From the NCBI GenBank assembly GCA_965215025.1, contig CBDCCV010000002.1:1178001-1242000 (forward strand): a stretch of DNA of 64,000 nucleotides, given 5' to 3'. The notes under the pieces were generated by a model. It did no database searches. It was not told the origin of the DNA and saw only the letters and a program-made list of their open reading frames with translations. A program made the position numbers and the translations under genes. Positions 16,353 through 23,453 of this stretch are shown in pieces. Each line of letters opens with the position of its first letter. The first letter of the stretch is position 1. This DNA is from CBDCCV01 sp965215025 (GTDB taxonomy: Bacteria > Bacteroidota > Rhodothermia > Rhodothermales > Salinibacteraceae).

Positions 16353-17648
16353 ATGGAAATTGACGCTACAGCAGATGACTTCGCAAAGTGGATTGCGGAG
16401 GCAATACGTGCAGAGGTGGTATTTGAGGATGACGAGTTCGTATTCCACCTCAGAGTAGCGCCAAACGAGTCAAGCATTGATGTCTGGTTGAAAGCAACAG
16501 AGTTGAACGATCTAATCGCAAAGGTCCGGGAGAAGGATGAGCGGGAAGAGACTGCCCTAACTGACGAGAGGAAGTACGAGGTGCTAATTAAGGAGCACTC
16601 CAATTATGGTCCTCGCTTTCTATTCCGCCGTGATAAGGTCACTCAGGAGGATACCGTAAACGACATCTCATACAGGCTGTCCAGTCCCAGCGACGAGTAC
16701 CTTATCTTTTTTCTCTACAAAATCAGCCGCGTAGCAGATGTGCGATCTGTTTTGCGCGGTTATCCTCGGCGTAGGATGATGAGGTACATAGATGAGCAGG
16801 AAGGTGAACTGGATATATATGATCTGCTCCGCTTTTCAATTCCTCGCCTTATCACCCTACACCTTGCGTCCGGGAAGACGCGGGGGAATACCGAGTTCGC
16901 GAGATACGCAGACGCTTTCTTATTCCAAATAAGCTATAACCGTGACGTTGCACTTGTCCCGCAGCGATACTTGGAAGAAATAGTTCGATCTGGACGAATC
17001 ACACGAAGCAGAAGAAGCCGAGTGGAGGAGATCGAAGCTCCACGCAGGCATTTTGAGACTGATCTAATCTATCACTACCAGATGGGGGTCGCCTCTGACA
17101 ACCCCTCGCTCGAATTCTTGTCGTACTATCACGTCGCAGAGCATTTCTTTGAAGCTGTGTTTAATGATGACCTCATTAATCAGGTCAAAGAAATGATTAC
17201 TCTTCCTGATTTTTCGTACCGCAGGAAGAACGATATTCGCAAATTGATCTGGTCCGTTACCAAACGCATTAAGCTTCAGAACGAAACTGTCACTTTCAGC
17301 GAGCAGGAGGCACTCAAGCTGACCTTGAAGAAATATGTTGATTTGCAGCTACTGAAGGAACAGCTCACGGAGTATGACGAGTCCTTGATCGAGTATCACA
17401 GGACGACGGAGGTCGCGTTTTCTAATGGTCCTTCGCTTAATCTCGAAGATGAGGACAGCGAGAGGGCCTTGAGTAGTGCTGCGACAAGGATCTATCGTAC
17501 ACGAAACGCCATTGTGCACAGCAAAGAAGGAGAAAGAGGCAAGTATATTCCGTTTCAGCACGACAGAGCGTTGGTCAAAGAAGTCCCACTGCTACGCTTC
17601 GTAGCTGAATTGATCATTATTGAGACCTCTCGTGTCATCGGAGCTTAA
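16353..17648 (+). CDS. Large protein with C-terminal HEPN-like motif (first cassette)
   Basis: A 431-residue protein starting 23 bases after the attI-side core, with no clear Shine-Dalgarno. The C-terminal helical region contains 'RIYRTRNAIVHSKEGE': RNAIVH fits the HEPN RNase motif RNxxxH, and the surrounding pattern recalls Apea-type HEPN domains. The middle part ('DLIYHYQMGVASDNPSLEFL') is helical. Base and codon use are much AT-richer than the chromosome, a sign of transfer. A defence or abortive-infection role is inference. Confidence 0.55.
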   Translation: MEIDATADDFAKWIAEAIRAEVVFEDDEFVFHLRVAPNESSIDVWLKATELNDLIAKVREKDEREETALTDERKYEVLIKEHSNYGPRFLFRRDKVTQEDTVNDISYRLSSPSDEYLIFFLYKISRVADVRSVLRGYPRRRMMRYIDEQEGELDIYDLLRFSIPRLITLHLASGKTRGNTEFARYADAFLFQISYNRDVALVPQRYLEEIVRSGRITRSRRSRVEEIEAPRRHFETDLIYHYQMGVASDNPSLEFLSYYHVAEHFFEAVFNDDLINQVKEMITLPDFSYRRKNDIRKLIWSVTKRIKLQNETVTFSEQEALKLTLKKYVDLQLLKEQLTEYDESLIEYHRTTEVAFSNGPSLNLEDEDSERALSSAATRIYRTRNAIVHSKEGERGKYIPFQHDRALVKEVPLLRFVAELIIIETSRVIGA

Positions 17649-17653
17649 AGGCC

Positions 17654-17781
17654 ATATAACAAGGCCATGCACGCGGACGCAGGGCAGGCGCATCCGGGCT
17701 TCCGTTTTGCTAACTTGAACGCTCGTCGCTTCGGCCAATGGCTGGCACGGCCCTGCGCCGGTGATGGCCGGTCCGTTATAC
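17654..17781 (+). other. attC site
   Basis: Inverse core ATATAAC at 17654-17660, core GTTATAC at 17775-17781, 128 bases. The left arm 'AAGGCCATGCACGCGGACGC' pairs with the right arm 'CTGCGCCGGTGATGGCCGG'. Same subfamily as 7548 and 18348. Confidence 0.9.
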
Positions 17782-17808
17782 GGCCTGAAACGAACGATAC
17801 CTCCTGCC

Positions 17809-18321
17809 ATGCAAAGACATGCTTTGAGAATCGCCGCGTGGTTGCTGAGTTTGTCAGCCGCCGCGAACCTCGCCTCAGCGCAGTCGCAGGGGCTGAATCC
17901 AGATAACGTTTACGTCGAGGCACTCGGCAGCGGCGGTTTTGCTTCGGTCAACGCTGAGTGGTTTGTCTCTGAAGCCCTCAGCGTAAGGGCGGGAGCGGGC
18001 TTTGACTTCCATTACGGCATCGCAGGGACGCTGCCTCTCGGGGCAAGCGCGTTCGCTGGAACGGATCGGCACAAGGTAGAACTGGGAGTCGGGGCTACCT
18101 TCTTCGCCGGTCGGGAATGGGAACTGGGTCCATGCTTTGGGTTGATGGGAGGAGAGGAGTGCCAGTCGAGCGACGATCCGATCAGCGGTGTTTTCCTTAC
18201 TTCCATGCTGGGCTATCGGTATCAGGGCGAGTGGGCTGTATTGCGCTTGGGGTACGTGCTCCGGTACCGAAGCGACGATCAGGCTTGGCCCATTGGCGTT
18301 GCACTCGGACTGAATCTTTGA
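17809..18321 (+). CDS. Exported beta-barrel-like protein (second cassette)
   Basis: A 170-residue protein with a signal peptide ('IAAWLLSLSAAANLASAQ', cut likely after ASA). It is followed by short amphipathic strands ('FASVNAEWFVSEALSVRAGAG', 'VELGVGATFF', 'RLGYVLRYRS') ending in 'GVALGLNL', the look of a small outer-membrane barrel. ATG 17809 is preferred because it starts the signal peptide. Cys pair at 'GPCFGLMGGEEC'. Exported barrels of this kind are common in Bacteroidota. Role unknown. Confidence 0.65.
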   Translation: MQRHALRIAAWLLSLSAAANLASAQSQGLNPDNVYVEALGSGGFASVNAEWFVSEALSVRAGAGFDFHYGIAGTLPLGASAFAGTDRHKVELGVGATFFAGREWELGPCFGLMGGEECQSSDDPISGVFLTSMLGYRYQGEWAVLRLGYVLRYRSDDQAWPIGVALGLNL

Positions 18322-18347
18322 GAGCAGGTGGCTCTGACGAAGGGGCC

Positions 18348-18473
18348 GCATAACAAAGCCATCAACGCGGACCCAGGGCTGGACGGCTCGGCGCGTTGCT
18401 CGGCCGGTCGCGTCTCCGTAAACTGAAATCAACCGTCGCGTGCCCTGGGCCGGTTATGGCCCGGACGTTACAC
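18348..18473 (+). other. attC site
   Basis: Inverse core GCATAAC at 18348-18354, core GTTACAC at 18467-18473, 126 bases. The left arm 'AAAGCCATCAACGCGGACCC' pairs with the right arm 'CTGGGCCGGTTATGGCCC'. Confidence 0.87.
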
Positions 18474-18730
18474 CGCCCTCCCGCGCTTCGGCTCGCAGGT
18501 CATCGGCGGCTGTGCCAGTTCTCGGGTTGCTCGCCGCTTCCGCTGGCGCAGGTCTTCGCCGGTGGCGCTTCGCCTCGGCCCTGCGCAGCGTTCGGTCGCG
18601 GGCATGGGCGGTGTAACAAGGCGCTTCAGCGGACCAAGGGCGTAGGCGTGCGGGGCGTTGCGCGGGCGGCGGCGCCTCGGTAAGTTAGCGCAGGGCGGCC
18701 GGGATGGCCTTGGCCGCTGAGCTTGGTGCG
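18468..18730 (+). repeat. ORF-less gene cassette, copy 1
   Basis: A 263-base cassette between cores, made of about 140 bases of noncoding body plus its own attC (18611-18736). No credible ORF. The body shares blocks such as GCGCTTCGGCTCGCA and TCGCCGCTTCCGCTG with the next cassette, so the two are diverged sister copies. Confidence 0.75.
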
Positions 18731-18736
18731 TTACCC
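18611..18736 (+). other. attC site
   Basis: Inverse core GTGTAAC at 18611-18617, core GTTACCC at 18730-18736. The left arm 'AAGGCGCTTCAGCGGACCAA' pairs with the right arm 'TTGGCCGCTGAGCTTGGTGC'. Third attC subfamily, shared with 18872. Confidence 0.82.
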
Positions 18737-18992
18737 CGCCGGCCAGCGCTTCGGCTCGCAAGCCATCGGCCGCAGCGGCAGCCCGCTGGGTGCTCGCCGC
18801 TTCCGCTGCGGCGGTCTCGGCGCTGTGCCAGTCGGCCATCGCGCGCCGGGTTCGTGCGCGGGCTTCGGGCGGGGTAACCATGCGCTGCAGCCGACGCAGG
18901 GCTTTCCGGTTTAGCCGAAGTTTTGCTCCCGCGCAGCGCCGGCAGTATCTTTTGCGTGAGACCGCCGCAGACTGCGCGGCTGAGCTTGACCG
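18731..18992 (+). repeat. ORF-less gene cassette, copy 2
   Basis: A 262-base cassette, sister of 18468-18730, with the same order of conserved blocks and its own attC at 18872-18998. It carries no credible ORF; apparent frames are short and unlike each other. It could carry a promoter, an RNA or nothing functional. Confidence 0.75.
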
Positions 18993-18998
18993 TTAGAT
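18872..18998 (+). other. attC site
   Basis: Inverse core GGGTAAC at 18872-18878. The right arm 'GGCTGAGCTTGACC' runs into the consensus core GTTAGAT at 18992-18998. The end of the IS110 element lies immediately after it. Confidence 0.87.
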
Positions 18999-19011
18999 AC
19001 TCTCTTGAATG

Positions 19012-20068
19012 TCAAGCGGCGACAACCACTTTTTCAGGCAAGCGGTAGAACTTATCGCCCTGGAAGTCTTGGCCGTGTTTGAGCATGCCGTAGATCGCAT
19101 GCAGAAGCTTGCGCATCACGGCCACCACGGCAACAATCGGCTTCTTCCCGCGCTCGGCGGTGAGCTTCTCGTAGAAGGCCCCGGCGTTTGGCTCCCAACG
19201 AATCGCCACGAGCGCCGGCATGTAGAGCGCCCGTCGGAGCCGGGCGTTGCCGACCTTGGAGATGCGCTCTTTCTTCTCGACCGAACTGCCGGACTGGTGA
19301 CGGCGCGGATCAAGGCCAGCGTAGGCGACCCACTCGCGCACGCTCATGTCTTCGGGCAAGAGCGCAACCTCAGCCAGAATCAGAAGCGCGCTCTTCTGAG
19401 CGACGCCTCTGATTGAGGTCAGGTGATCGAGAGCGGCCTCCAGCCGCTCGGACTCGGCGGCGACCTTCAAGGCCTGGCGCGTCAGTTCGGCGATGCGCCG
19501 GTCGAGGTGGCGGACGTTGACTTCGATGTCGTTGGCAACAACTGCGGAGCACGTTCGGCTCTGCCCAGCGGCATGCAGGCGGTTCTTCTCGCGCGTGCGC
19601 TCTACGGTTGAGAGCCTGGATGCGCCGAGCAATAGCTCGGAGGCTCAGCACGGCGCGCTCGGGCGGCGCCCACGCACGGGAAGGCATGCGCCGAGCAAAG
19701 GCACAGATGACAACCGCATCGGAGCGGTCGGTCTTCGAGCGCTCCAGAAGGGCCTCGCGGAATCGGCTCACCGCCCGCGGGTTGGCGACCATGACCTCGG
19801 TCGCGTTGGCGGCGTCAAGGGCCAGCGCCAAACCGAGGCTGTAGAGGCCACTTGCTTCCAAACAAACGCGCACCGGCGTGTCGCCAGTCCCGAGCCACTG
19901 CAATAGCGCGTTGTGGCCGTCCGGGTCGTTATCGAAGCGCCGCGTCTTTGGCTGCGCGCCGGGTCGTTCGAGACAGACGTCTTCGAGACGGACGTCTTCG
20001 AGACGGACGTCGAGGTGATCCTTGCTGACGTCGATGCCAGCAAAGATGAAGGGGATCTGGTTGTGCAT
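19012..20068 (-). pseudogene. IS110-family transposase, frameshifted
   Basis: The N-terminal RuvC-like part starts at 20068: 'FIFAGIDVSKDHLDV', 'VCLEASGLYSLGL', 'RSKTDRSDAVVICAFA'. The C-terminal part in another frame ends at 19012: 'LTSIRGVAQKSALLI', 'AYAGLDPRRHQSGSSVEKKERISK', with the catalytic-serine region of the IS110 Tnp domain. The frames join cleanly if one base is dropped near 19608-19611. This may be a true mutation, a sequencing error or programmed frameshifting. An in-frame 15-base triplication lies near the N-terminus. Confidence 0.8.
19967..20011. repeat. Three 15-bp tandem repeats inside the transposase gene
   Basis: Unit TTCGAGACGGACGTC occurs three times end to end (19967-19981 with one mismatch, 19982-19996, 19997-20011). 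On the minus strand it keeps the reading frame and adds the repeated peptide DVRLE. Replication slippage is the likely origin. Confidence 0.85.
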
Positions 20069-20300
20069 GACCGGGCCTCATCGTATGCTTTGGGTGTAGG
20101 CAAAGCCGGTCAGTCCCGCCCTGCGCTCCTGCCTGCGGATATTGCATGATGCAGGCTCCGGGTAGGCGCTGCCACGCCACCGGGCCTCGGATACTCCTCA
20201 GCATAACCCGAGAGTTTTCCTCGGGGCAGGTGCCGGGGCGGGCGACGGGTCTAACGGTCAAGCTCTGCCGGCTTGCCTGGTTCGGCAATCCGCTGGCTTC
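20069..20300 (-). ncRNA. Candidate IS110 bridge RNA region
   Basis: Noncoding sequence directly upstream of the IS110 transposase, the place where bridge RNAs of IS110-type elements are encoded. Read on the minus strand it contains GAGCTTGACCGTTAGA (plus coordinates 20250-20265), identical to the plus-strand attC end at 18982-18997 that flanks the element. I cannot fold it here, and the RNA ends are unknown. Confidence 0.35.
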
Positions 20301-20424
20301 ATGCCGCTACAGTCTGCCCGGCCCCGGCAAGCTACAAACCCCGCATGACCTGCCCACCACCGAGATACAATGCGTTCCGCACGCTGTGCCAGTCTGCAAG
20401 AATGCCAGGGCGTAGCTTGGGAGC

Positions 20425-20868
20425 ATGCGCGTCTACTTCGACATCTGCGCGATCCAGCGCCCGCTCGACGACCACTCCCAACTCCGCGTTCGGCTTGAAG
20501 CGGAGGCGATGGTGGCGCTGATCGAGCTATGTGAATCCGGTCGGATTGAGCTTGTCATCTCTACCGCTCATCAGATCGAGAACGGAAAGAATCCGCATCC
20601 CGAGCGCAGAGAGCATACCGAGACCGTCTTGGCTACGGCCCAACACTATTCTCCAACGACCCAGAACGTCGCTCAACTCGCGGCGAGGTACAAACGAGCA
20701 GGGCTGAAGCGGCTCGACGCGCTCCACCTTGCCTCGGCGGTAGCTTCCAATGCTGCCTTCTTCTGCACGACCGATGACAAATTGTTTCGGCGTGGGCGCA
20801 CGCTGGACACAAACGCCTGTTCGGTCGTAACACCCCTCGATCTCATCCTCGAACTCGACCTCTCATGA
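20425..20868 (+). CDS. PIN-domain protein, probable toxin (cassette gene)
   Basis: A 147-residue PIN-fold protein: 'MRVYFDICAIQRPLDD' with the first Asp, Glu in 'STAHQIENGKNP', 'RLDALHLASAVAS' and 'FFCTTDDKLF'. This is a predicted metal-dependent RNase. The gene comes before its small partner, overlapping by ATGA at 20865-20868, the reverse of the usual antitoxin-toxin order. It is the first gene after the IS110 element. Confidence 0.78.
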   Translation: MRVYFDICAIQRPLDDHSQLRVRLEAEAMVALIELCESGRIELVISTAHQIENGKNPHPERREHTETVLATAQHYSPTTQNVAQLAARYKRAGLKRLDALHLASAVASNAAFFCTTDDKLFRRGRTLDTNACSVVTPLDLILELDLS

Positions 20869-21080
20869 ATGTACCGACTCAGCCCCTAAGCGAAGTCACG
20901 CGCGAGGCCGTCACCGTGCTTGTGCGGGAGCTAGGGGTAGCCCGCACGCTCCGGTTCTTGGGTCAATACCGCACGGGGCAGGGCAACTATACGGAGGAGC
21001 GTCACCACTTTCTGGAAGACGGCCCATTGGACGAGTTGATCGAGCAGGCCCAGCGGCTCGACCGAGAGCGGAACGCATAA
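20865..21080 (+). CDS. Small partner of PIN protein, probable antitoxin
   Basis: A 71-residue protein overlapping the PIN gene by 4 bases. It contains 'ALxxxLGVxRTLRFLxQY'-type sequence (ELGVARTLRFLGQY) and 'GNYTEERHHFLEDGPLDEL'. This is a compact helical protein that I take as the antitoxin from its size, overlap and position. The family was not recognised with certainty. The stop TAA at 21078-21080 is provided by the attC. Confidence 0.65.
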   Translation: MNVPTQPLSEVTREAVTVLVRELGVARTLRFLGQYRTGQGNYTEERHHFLEDGPLDELIEQAQRLDRERNA

Positions 21081-21197
21081 CCCGCCACTGCACGCCGACG
21101 AAGGCTCGGGCGCTCTTGCTCGTGTGAGCGGCGGCGTCTAGCTTGCTTCGTTCCACCGCTCTGCCGCGTTTCGCGGGTGAGCGGCCCTCTGCTAAGC
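21075..21197 (+). other. Terminal attC site with non-consensus core
   Basis: Inverse core GCATAAC at 21075-21081. The right arm 'GCGGGTGAGCGGCCCTCT' matches 9479 and 10179 but ends in GCTAAGC (21191-21197). As at 10301, only the G of the core is kept at the array-chromosome junction. Confidence 0.83.
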
Positions 21198-21229
21198 AGC
21201 CGCCTGCTCGGAAGGGTGTCCTTTGGCTC

Positions 21230-22399
21230 TCACTCGATCAGGCGAAAGATGCGGCCCAGGCGCGGGAGGCCGAACGAGCCGGCGCCTTCGTCCCACGAGA
21301 AGTACGTCAAGACGGCCTTGCCGACGATGTGGTCCATCGGCACGAAGCCCCAGAAGCGGCTGTCCTGCGAGTCGTCGCGGTTGTCGCCCATGACGAAGTA
21401 GTAGTCCTGCGCGAACGTGTACGTGGCCGTGCGCTCGCCGTCAATCTCGAACACGTCCTCGGAGAGGCGCCGCGCCGTGTGGCCCTCGAACCGCTCGATC
21501 ACCGTCTCGTAGACGGGCCAGTTCTCGGCCGTGAGCGTGACGGTCATCCCTTCTTTGGGTATGGTCACGGGGCCGTAGTTGTCCGGCGTCCATTGGCGCC
21601 CGGCGGGATAGAGCCGCGCGCCAACGGAGGTGCCCTCCTCGGCCAGGGACGGCTCCACGCGGTCAATCCACGGCCAGGATTCGATCTCACGGGCCACGGC
21701 CTCGGTGGACTGGATGCGCACGCGGTTGGGATCGTCGTAGATGGGCTGGATCTTGCTCACGCCCAGCTCGGCCAGGCGCGTGGGCGAGAACTGGTAGCGC
21801 GCGTTCTTTTTGTAGACGTTCCAGAGCTGCTGCATCCCCGGCCCGAGCGGCACCGGCTCGCCGTCCACGCGCACCACCTTGTCCTCTACGGCAAGCGTCT
21901 CGCCCGGCAAGCCCATCACGCGCTTGATGTAGTGCACCTTCCGGTCGATGGGCTTCTCCTCCGGCGGGTAGTTGAAGACGATGGCGTCGCCGCGGTCCAC
22001 GTCGTCGAAGCCGGGCAGGCGCGTGTAGGGCAGGTCGATGCCGTGGAGGTACCAGTCCTGCACGAAAGGCACGCCGAGCGACAGGGGCAGCCGCGTGCCG
22101 TAGTGCAGCTTCGAGACGAAGAGGTAGTCGCCCACGAGGAGGTTTTTCTCCATCGAAGGCGTAGGGATGCGGAAGAGGTCGAAAAAGAGCGTCCGGACGA
22201 TGAGCATGACCACGACGGCAAAGACGAGCGCCTCGCCCCACTGCCGGAGTTGGCTCTTGGGGGCGCGCCCGTCGCTGCCGCTGCGGCGCTGGCCGTTGTT
22301 GGCGGGCGCTCTGCCGTTGCCGCGCGCCTCTCGGCGCCGGCGGCGCGCGGCGCGTTTGCCGTCGGTGCTCTTCGGGTCGGTCGTTTTTGCGTCTGCCAA
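21230..22399 (-). CDS. lepB: Signal peptidase I
   Basis: A 389-residue type I signal peptidase that removes signal peptides of exported proteins at the inner membrane. A basic, disordered N-terminus (to about residue 50) precedes one membrane helix ('ALVFAVVVMLIVRTLFF'). The catalytic Ser82 is in 'IPTPSMEKNLLVGD' and the catalytic Lys159 in 'YIKRVMGLPGE'. 'YYFVMGDNRDDSQDSRFWG' is the conserved box E. It is longer than average because of an insertion in the periplasmic domain, as in other Bacteroidota. Confidence 0.95.
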   Translation of the reverse strand: MADAKTTDPKSTDGKRAARRRRREARGNGRAPANNGQRRSGSDGRAPKSQLRQWGEALVFAVVVMLIVRTLFFDLFRIPTPSMEKNLLVGDYLFVSKLHYGTRLPLSLGVPFVQDWYLHGIDLPYTRLPGFDDVDRGDAIVFNYPPEEKPIDRKVHYIKRVMGLPGETLAVEDKVVRVDGEPVPLGPGMQQLWNVYKKNARYQFSPTRLAELGVSKIQPIYDDPNRVRIQSTEAVAREIESWPWIDRVEPSLAEEGTSVGARLYPAGRQWTPDNYGPVTIPKEGMTVTLTAENWPVYETVIERFEGHTARRLSEDVFEIDGERTATYTFAQDYYFVMGDNRDDSQDSRFWGFVPMDHIVGKAVLTYFSWDEGAGSFGLPRLGRIFRLIE

Positions 22400-22557
22400 C
22401 GTCGGGGAACGGGGTTAGGAGGGGTTGCGCCTGCGGGGGAGGCCTCTCTCTCTTCTGGCCTACGCACGAGAACAGAAACCGTGCCTGCGTTTCCGCGCTG
22501 TCTCGCTCTAACTCTCTGCGGAATGAGTCAGTCCGAACACGAAATGCCGTCATTCGT

Positions 22558-23406
22558 CTACCGTCGTTCGTCTGCCGCCTGAGCGCGGCGCGGCTGCTCG
22601 GGGCGGCGGCCGGGCGTGAGGAGCGGGCGGCGGATGCGCTCGGTGAAAAAGCGCTCGCCGTCGAAGCCCGTGCGATACCAGCTTTGTTCTTCTTTATCGT
22701 AGAAGTAATCGGCGTAGGGGGCGCGGTCGGTGCTCAGGGCCAGCGGGCGCAGGAACGCGCGGCGCAGCGCCAAAAGCGTTTCGCTGCCGAGGCGCGCGTC
22801 GGAAGCGACGACGAGGCCGCGGTCGAGCGGGCCGTCTACGTCCGTGACGACGAGTGGGATCGTGTCGTTGACGACGAAGCGGTACTCGAACTGGAAGGTC
22901 TCGCCCGTGGGCCGTCCGCTGCGGCCCGCCACGTCGGAGACGGTGCGCGTGGGCGGGCCGTAGCGCGCTTCGAGGCGCGCGCGCAGTTCGCGCGTCCACG
23001 ACGTGTCCACCGGCGTGACGCCCTCCATCCCCAGGTACGCCCACCGCGTATCGGCGAACACGTTGTCGAAGGCGTCGCGCGCGAGCCACCGTACGGCGTA
23101 GCGGCGCTCGATGTCGAAGGGCGGCACGCTCGGCTCCTCCGGCGCGGCGCTCTCTTTTCCGGCGGCGCGTTGGAGCCAGGCGTAGAGCGAATCGGCGGCG
23201 GGCGCGGAGATGCGCTCCGGCGCGGCGGGCGGCGCCACGGGGTCAAGCTGCGCGAGGTGCCGCTCGAAGCGCGCCGCGCGGTAAAGCTCGGCGAGGCTCG
23301 GCGCGTCGCTGCTCCCGGTGCTTCCGCTTTGCGCCTCGGCGGGCGGCGGCGTCAGCAAAAGCATCAGCGCAAGCAAGCAAGCGGCCCACGTAGGGGCGCG
23401 ATGCAT
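22558..23406 (-). CDS. Exported protein of unknown function
   Basis: A 282-residue protein with a signal peptide from ATG 23406 ('AACLLALMLLLTPPPAEAQ'). An in-frame ATG at 23454 overlaps the lepA stop (TGATG) and may be used instead. The mature part holds 'ERRYAVRWLARDAFDNVFADTR' and 'FQFEYRFVVNDTIPLVV', and is predicted mostly beta. I do not recognise a family; GWxTD-like exported proteins of Bacteroidota are a possible relative. It follows lepA closely and may be co-transcribed. Confidence 0.7.
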   Translation of the reverse strand: MHRAPTWAACLLALMLLLTPPPAEAQSGSTGSSDAPSLAELYRAARFERHLAQLDPVAPPAAPERISAPAADSLYAWLQRAAGKESAAPEEPSVPPFDIERRYAVRWLARDAFDNVFADTRWAYLGMEGVTPVDTSWTRELRARLEARYGPPTRTVSDVAGRSGRPTGETFQFEYRFVVNDTIPLVVTDVDGPLDRGLVVASDARLGSETLLALRRAFLRPLALSTDRAPYADYFYDKEEQSWYRTGFDGERFFTERIRRPLLTPGRRPEQPRRAQAADERR

Positions 23407-23453
23407 CGCGTCCCTGCCGCGCCATCCGTGGTGCATCGTCATCCCAAACCGCA

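Larger units (their letters stand above)
18999..20300 (-). mobile_element. IS110-family insertion sequence
   Basis: It carries one transposase region (19012-20068, minus) with a long noncoding stretch upstream and only about 13 bases between the transposase stop and the attC core. That layout (long 5' noncoding end, short 3' end) suits the IS110 subgroup, whose bridge RNA is encoded upstream, better than IS1111. No terminal inverted repeats or target duplication were found, as usual for IS110. The outer boundary on the right (20245-20420) is uncertain. Confidence 0.7.
16324..21197 (+). mobile_element. Integron cassette array adjacent to intI
   Basis: Cassettes in plus orientation reading away from intI, with attC sites at 17654-17781, 18348-18473, 18611-18736, 18872-18998 and 21075-21197. 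Contents: a HEPN-like protein, a beta-barrel protein, two ORF-less cassettes, an IS110 insertion and a PIN-domain pair. The last attC ends in GCTAAGC instead of GTTRRRY, marking the junction to the chromosome before lepB. Confidence 0.9.

Noticed and set aside
20249..20340. GTCTAAC with arms GCTTGCC/GGCAAGC as an eleventh attC
   Set aside because: No matching core follows within 130 bases; kept only as an alternative explanation for the 16-nt complement.
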